Shown piece after piece: positions 58,801 to 64,000 of a stretch of DNA of 64,000 nucleotides. The notes beneath the pieces were generated by a model that was given only the letters and a program-made list of their open reading frames with translations, was not told where the DNA came from and did not search any database. The stretch is from Phanerodontia chrysosporium. Lineage: Eukaryota; Basidiomycota; Agaricomycetes; Polyporales; Phanerochaetaceae. The position numbers and the translations under genes were made by a program. How positions within the stretch are numbered: position 1 is the first letter of the stretch; each line of letters opens with the position of its first letter. Location: the NCBI GenBank assembly GCA_001910725.1, contig MJGA01000010.1, forward strand, positions 248,001 through 312,000, in the 5' to 3' direction.

Positions 58801-60457
58801 TTGAGTAGATCATCGTCGAGGAGCACCTGCCAAACGGCGTGCATCAGCTCATCTTTTAAGAACTTCAGAACGTTCTTAGTGGCGAGCGTGCCGTAGATGT
58901 TCTGATACATGTCTTGAATCGTATCAGGGAGCTACAGAGATGTAGTACTTGGGTTAATACAGTCAAACAGACCAGATGGTAGTTACGTACTGAAGGAATA
59001 TATGCGAGGTGATGCGCGGAAAACGTACTGGGCCGTGCGCGGGTGTACTTGGAGAGGTTGCCAAAGAACATATATATCGGCCAAAGAGACGCGGTGCCAA
59101 AGTTCGCCAGGTGCGTGGAATCTGACCAGAGCATTATCGATGCGATGACGTAGGGGACGCTAGGCTCATCATCGGTGTTGCGTGGTTGAGCCTGGAGGTG
59201 GGCATCTTCTTCGAGGAATGCATCGCACGTATATGCCTCTGTGAAGATCCTCTCGGCTGGGTCTGCGGCATCGGGATCCGAGTTGTCGTGGAACCAGAGC
59301 TGGTGGGGCGTGAACTCAAAGTTCTTGGCGGAGGGATCTTCAAAGGCGGCACGGATTACACCTGTTAGAGGCCGGTAGTGAAGATCCTCCACCTCGACAG
59401 TCAGCGTGTCCGACTCTGAGAGGTGCCCTTGCTTCTCCTTTGGAACACGGAGCTTGACAGAGGTTGTACGCCATCCATCAGCACTCAGAAGGGGGTCCGC
59501 TTTTTCACTTTCGTCCAGGCGGCGATCTTCGCGCTGTGCACTGAAACCGGACCGGAAGTGATTCACCTCGAAGTCTTCAGCAAGGAGCACCTCACTCACA
59601 AGCCGATCGAGTTCAGCTGCGGACTTCAAGTTACCACCAGTGTACATCCAATGCATGAGGCGGAAGACGGAGGCGTTTAGAAATGGGGCAAACCATTGAT
59701 GGGCTGAACCTTCGGTCGCCGCGACTGCTGCGACTGCCGCCTGACCAAATGACTGCGCGGGCCCACGGGAAGGCGTCTCTGAGGGTGTGGCAATCGTCGG
59801 GGAGTCAGAAAGAGAGATGGAGGTCGCGCTCTCTTCAGGATCCTTGTCTGGAACACGGAAGTATCGGCGAAACACCCCAAAGAGATTGGGCTCAGTTTCG
59901 TGGGTGTGGACAGATGGTATCGGGGTGAGGATAGTAGCGTTGACTGCTCCTGTATCGCTGTTGGGTTCAGGAGACATGGGAGGAGGCTCGACAGCAGGAG
60001 GTGGAGGTGGAACAAGCTGGGCAACATGCTTGCTCAACGCGCCCGCGGTAGTCGAGGGAATATAGTCCTTCAATGCGCGAGGAGCCCTCCTCTTCCGCCC
60101 ACGCCGAGAAGGGGGGAGCTCTAATTCTGCAGGAGGAGCTGGGACGTGGCTCGGTTTGGCGTGTGGAAGTTCAAAGTCCTTGAATCAATGTGAGCAGAAG
60201 TTCTAAGGCAGGGTATAGGCACGCACCATGTTCAGCGCATCTCGGAGATCCTCCCTCTGCTGCTCTATTGATGCCTCTCCCGCACGAGATATTACAGCCC
60301 TCGCCTTGGCCTCTGCTACCTTCTGGACAATCTCTTGGCCCTTCTCCAAAGCAACTCTGATTGCCCCCGTGCGTTTCGTGCATTGTTTCTTGTGTGCACT
60401 GAGGGCCTTGATGTCATTGAAGGTACGCTTACACTCAATACATCTTGCACCGGCCAT
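55874..60457 (-). mobile_element. Plavaka-type DNA transposon, transposase gene apparently intact
   Basis: A multi-exon gene from the ATG at 60457 to the stop at 55874. Exon 1 gives a C2H2 finger, ARCIECKRTFNDIKALSAHK plus KQC. Exon 2 (60178-58991) has a Pro-rich linker and VIASIMLWSDSTHLANFGTA (candidate catalytic Asp). Then DELMHAVWQVLLDDDLLKAY, KYLAQAPCPACLAQKAN (CxxC), MFVVDLLHEFELGVWKHLL (second candidate Asp), RKVPPFGRSTIRLFHGNVSA, LEHRSVKKFYARTNK, an AT-hook-like RRRGRPRK and the domain near VNYTTYDMRRDQDSINPRTH. The highly acidic tail ends EDGEDGVVIDLDMEPSL. Order and motifs match Plavaka (CACTA-related) transposases of Agaricomycetes. Every exon I followed stays in frame. Terminal repeats not identified. 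Confidence 0.78.
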
Positions 60458-60795
60458 GAAAATGGAGATAAAGATGCAGAGTAGGAGGATAGACAATCTC
60501 ATTGCATGTCGAGGAATGAGGACGCGTGAGCTTCAGCGTCGCGTCGTCAATCCTTGCACTGGGAGTGGTTTCAAGCGGAGATTGAAATCAAAGATGTCTG
60601 CGCGCTGCACGAGCCCTCTGCCAACATTTCTCCTTTCCTCACCCAGGGCACCCTTTCCTTCCCATGTCAACACAGTCTCTAATCGCGTCTGTTAACACAG
60701 ACCGGGTCTGAGGCATCTGACGGCCCGCTCCACCTGCTCGGTGGGCGCGGGTGGGAAGAAGGCGGCAGTTCAGCCATTCTTTGCACCATCTCGAC
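60458..60795. other. Region between transposase and small plus-strand gene
   Basis: Probable 5' region of the transposase gene and of the divergent small gene. No further signal seen. Confidence 0.35.
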
Positions 60796-61480
60796 ATGGC
60801 CGAGATTCATTCAACACCCCTCCCCCACTCGCGCGGGCACCCGTACGCAGGCGAGAGCATTGGCTACATCAGCGTGAGGCTCTGGCGCTGGATTGACGTC
60901 GCACAAGTCAAGGAGGGCTCTGAGAACCGTGGCGCGATTGAGTCTGTTGCGCGTGTCGCGCGCAAGTCAGTGCGTCCTGCCATCCCTATCAAGTCTTCCC
61001 ATGTGCTTATGCCTGCTCTGCTTAGTTGCTCAGTGCAGACCCGCCGTTGTCCTTGGCCCAGAAGCGCCGCTGGCCTGTCACTGACAGGTGGCTTATGGTC
61101 GACGCGGGCAAATTTACTGTGCACATCGTGCGCAGTGCTGCACGAGAGCAAATCTCCAAATGTATGTCGTACATTTCTCACTGGTAGTCTAGGTGTTGAT
61201 CTCGTTCTCTTAGATATTGACTCTCAGTGCAGAGAATGTCGACACGTCTGGTGAGACGCCGCCGCCGCCGCCGCACCGCCCACTGCAAAGCCTTGCCATC
61301 AGCGGTGCATGTTCCCTCCCACGTATTGGTCGTCAAAGGTATGTCCACGGTGTCTGTCTCTGCCGTTCGCCAGTTCAGGTCGGGCAGCACCTGCAGGACC
61401 CGACACGACCGCATTGCGAGCTCGGCGCGGCCATGGCATGCCTCGGTCAGCTGCCTTCAGGCCCGTGCGACGGACACTGA
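60796..61480 (+). CDS. Small hypothetical protein next to Plavaka element
   Basis: Starts MAEIHSTPLPHSRGHPYAGE. Exon 1 runs to about 60968 (VARVAR). Splicing over a 70-nt intron to about 61040 gives NADPPLSLAQKRRWPVTDRW, then LMVDAGKFTVHIVRSAAREQ and ISK. A third exon from about 61216 reads LTLSAENVDTSGETPPPPPH. The two joints keep frame with canonical ends, and the composition is protein-like, so I think it is real. The C-terminal boundary is unsure. I do not recognise a domain. It lies divergently next to the transposase, so it may be element cargo or an accessory protein. Confidence 0.45.
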
Positions 61481-62015
61481 CGTTTTATCACTCAGGATTT
61501 GCATTCGCAGCGGCCACCTGCTTGCTCTCTCGCAAGGTGGCGATCGGGTGCCTAAGCATCATGGACACAGCCACCGAAGGGCGGGCGTTGTTGAGTGCTC
61601 ACAGGCGGCGAGGGTGTATTTCGCGTCGGTGTATTTTGCGTCCTCGGACCCCAACTTTGGCAGCATGTACTGTGCATCCATGGGCAGCATAATAAATTCG
61701 TACTATATTGGATTGTACATTGGTGGTGATACGCAGTGATTCAGCGGTCCATAGAGCAATCAATGCAAAAGGTAAGGCGGTCTGAAGGGGTCAATATTGT
61801 GTGAAAGCGAACAGACTTATTGTGACACACAGCGGCTTACTGTGACACTTTTTCCTTATTACTGCTTAATTGTGTGACAGGCGCGCCACAACGAAGACTG
61901 ACAGAGATGTGACACGACGCCTCACACTGAGCATACAGTCACCTCCGTGATATAAAGCTCAAGGCTCCCCGAACCCACTCTCTTGCTCATACCACCATTC
62001 CCCCCTCCTTTAATA
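61481..62015 (+). promoter_or_regulatory. Upstream region of DUF6698 gene with GTGACA repeats
   Basis: Between 61795 and 61915 the word TGTGACA occurs at least four times (tattgtgacaca, tactgtgacact, gtgtgacagg, atgtgacacg), followed by a TATA-like GATATAAAG at about 61949-61957, about 60 bases before the ATG. Could be a factor-binding array or terminal repeats of a mobile element. Confidence 0.45.
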
Positions 62016-63585
62016 ATGGCCTCCACCTCCCAATCTGCTGCTCCTGTCCAGCCTGGTCTCCAGTCATCTGGTACACTAACTCCCACCCAAGGCTCAGCGT
62101 CCAAGCGCCGCGCAGACGAGGTCATTGCGGGTCTTCAAAGCGTGAAGAAGAAGAAGTACGTGCATACGCGTGTGAAGCGAAACGGCACTAACCATCGTTA
62201 AGAACGTGCTCGGAGCTGAGCAAGCTTCGGCACGGTGCCCGATTCCTTGCATGTGTTTGTTCACCCTTCGTCGTACTAGACTGGGTTATTCCTGTCGGCA
62301 TGACCATCCCCCCAAATGAGGAGTCCATGGAGGGTGAGGAGGACGAACATGGGATGCAAGTGCTCATGTATGCGCCCGAATCTAGGTCGACAGCTCATTA
62401 TTTCTCCTCTAGGTCGTTTGAAGACCGCTGCAAGACCCGCAAAATGTACGACAAGGTCATGAAGTACCTTCCCGGGCTTCAAGAGGACCTTCCCGAGTAT
62501 AAAGAAGATCCCGACGCTTTTGACAACCTCATCGACGTGGTACGCACATTGAACTGTCCCGCGCACACATGTACAATTCACACTTCTGTTGTAGCTCAAG
62601 GAGGCGGCCAACCAGGGGCGGTCAGACAACATCTCGTCAGCGATTAGGCATGTTCTCCCGCATGTTCCACGCTTCGTTACGGACATTCAGGGGCATATCA
62701 CCATCCCATCTGATACCCCCAAAATTGACCGCGGTTGGCTCAATATTCAAACTGGCCGGCAGCTCTGTCCTATTGAGCGCCTGGCCGAGTTTGACGAGGA
62801 CCCTTTAACGTGAGCACTTCGTCTACCTGTACAGACATTCTCACATACTCGTATGTAGCTTTTGTCGTGAAGCTCGGCACCGAAGGCTGGCCATCATCGC
62901 AGAGGACCTCCCGCTATGCCTCTACGACGAGGCAGAGTACGACCCAGAGGACTGCCAGAAGGGCCTCCTAACGGGTAGTCTTGTTCTTGCAGTGCGTCAC
63001 ATTCTCGATCGTGCATGTTAACACTGACACATGCTCTTTTAGGTCGGAAGGTGCATTTTAACAGGACCTCGCTCTGCGGGAAAGTCCACCGCTGGACCAC
63101 AGGGCGGAGGTCAGCGGCCGCTCATCAAGAAGTACAGTGATCGTGTCCACAAGATGACACCGGAGATGATCGCATACATCGCTTGCCTGGTACGTTCCCC
63201 TTCCATGATGACGACGTCGGCATATCACAGACATCACGCTAGACACGCTACAGTATCTCGGACGAAAAGGAGTGGAGCGGAGACGATCGTAGCTTCAAGT
63301 ATAGCACCTTGCATAGCACGATCGTCGAGCTCCTCAGCGACCCCACTGATCCTTGGTGCATCGACACACTGAGGTTCTGGAACCAGTACATCTCTACTTC
63401 ATGCCTGTGCGATATGAACTGATCACAAAATTTCTAGCTGGATCTTCGAGACGCCTGATCCCTGCTCGTCCGATTCGTCTGATAGCGACCGTCTACAGCA
63501 CAAGACAACAGCAGATAGGATCCGCGAACGACGCGCCGCGCGCCAGGCAGCTGCAACACCGTCTGGTGCCGCTGGCGACGCTTAA
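62016..63585 (+). CDS. DUF6698-family protein
   Basis: Exons include 62016-62155, 62203-62539, 62595-62809, about 62859-62996 and further short exons to the TAA at 63583-63585. N-terminus: Ser/Thr/Gln-rich with a basic KRRADEVIAGLQSVKKKK. Family landmarks in order: KTRKMYDKVMKYLPGLQEDL, ISAIRHVLPHVPRFVTDIQG, RQLCPIERLAEFDEDP, EDLPLCLYDEAEYDPEDCQK followed by GLLTGSLVLAVGRCILTGPR, MTPEMIAYIACLVR, and near the end VELLSDPTDPWCIDTLRFWN. This matches a basidiomycete-only family of unknown function (DUF6698) that occurs in many copies and often near transposons. The last exon is charged (SSDSSDSDRLQH; RIRERRAARQAAA). No break seen. Confidence 0.8.
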
Positions 63586-63647
63586 GGTAATATCCCTCTA
63601 TAAGAGCTGGACGGACCTCATTAACTTGTTCTAGAGCCAACGATACC

Positions 63648-63750
63648 ATCACCTCGCTGTCTCGCCATCGCTCGGTCTTGCCATCGCTTGCTCCCGCCAT
63701 CGCTCGGTCCCGCCGTCTCTCAGTGTCGCTGTCTCACGGACCTGCCATCT
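63648..63750 (+). repeat. Degenerate tandem repeat, about 16-bp unit
   Basis: Roughly five or six copies of a unit like gccatcgctcggtccc, drifting to gccgtctctcagtgtc and gctgtctcacggacct. The open frame on the opposite strand here is a by-product of the repeat. Confidence 0.7.
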
Positions 63751-64000
63751 AGCTGTTTCCATTGTGCGCAACACTCTCGCTCTGCTTGTTACCCTCAGTC
63801 CTCGCAACCGTTCGCTTGCTATGCTCCCGTTTGACCTCTTCGGACTCTCCACTGGTTCCCACTCGCTTGTCCTCTGAGTCAGCGCGCCTTCGGCGCGGCA
63901 GCCCCTCTATCTCAGATACTGTCTCATGCCGCTGCATGTCTCTTGCTAGTCTCAAGTGCTCTGCTCACCGCCCATCATCAATTCCTGGTCCACTCCTCCA
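63751..64000. other. Window end, nothing recognised
   Basis: C/T-rich sequence after the tandem repeat. No coding signal that can be supported. Confidence 0.35.

Noticed and set aside
63434..63700. Minus-strand open frame rich in G, R, E and S at the right edge
   Set aside because: Created by the 16-bp tandem repeat and by antisense reading of the last DUF6698 exon.

Overview
The window looks like nuclear DNA of an agaricomycete (mushroom-forming basidiomycete, Polyporales-like). The reasons are the very short GT-AG introns (mostly 47-65 nt), the large number of FunK1 (fungal-type) protein kinase genes, a Plavaka-type transposase and a DUF6698 gene (families known from this group), and core fungal genes such as a Pbs2-type MAPKK, a SCY1/Cex1 pseudokinase, DASH subunit Dad2 and a BAG co-chaperone. 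There is no sign of bacterial, viral or organellar sequence. All names rest on motifs read by eye; no database search was run.

Layout. 1-6.4 kb: two FunK1 genes on the minus strand, with a small aspartic-protease remnant between them. 9.0-12.1 kb: a homeodomain transcription factor on the plus strand. 13.0-33.4 kb: a FunK1 block with seven loci in both orientations, two of them truncated. 33.8-49.2 kb: a housekeeping island holding a secreted PLC-like phosphodiesterase, an alpha/beta hydrolase, a BAG co-chaperone, the HOG-type MAPKK, an SDR oxidoreductase, an F-box/LRR-like protein, the SCY1-like protein and Dad2. 49.6-52.4 kb: a tenth FunK1 locus, a recent copy of the one at 23.5-26.3 kb, promoter included. 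54.3-55.3 kb: a metallo-beta-lactamase-fold hydrolase. 55.9-60.5 kb: an apparently intact Plavaka transposase gene. 60.8-63.6 kb: a small unknown gene and a DUF6698 gene. The window ends in a short tandem repeat.

The ten FunK1 loci fall into subgroups by sequence: (1-2687; 3607-6318), (14532-17335; 17898-19270; 26785-29427), (19727-22442; 30657-33372), (23476-26287; 49573-52380), plus a divergent relic at 13050-14070. Complete members share a five-exon structure in which exon 2 is about 156 nt and exon 4 is exactly 143 nt. The seven members with complete 5' ends share a promoter layout (GGCC box, then an A/T-rich TATA-like box, then the ATG). The pair at 19.7 and 30.7 kb shows a gene-conversion-like tract, and a dispersed repeat of about 130 bp lies at the edges of three loci. 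Together these describe a gene family that is actively being duplicated, converted and truncated.

Caution on breaks. Many otherwise good genes, including the single-copy SCY1, BAG and homeobox genes, are interrupted by frame changes. Nearly all are a single missing base, and most of those lie in short G or C runs. That looks more like systematic under-calling in the assembly than gene death, so most of the interruptions noted below should not be taken as pseudogenes until re-sequenced.
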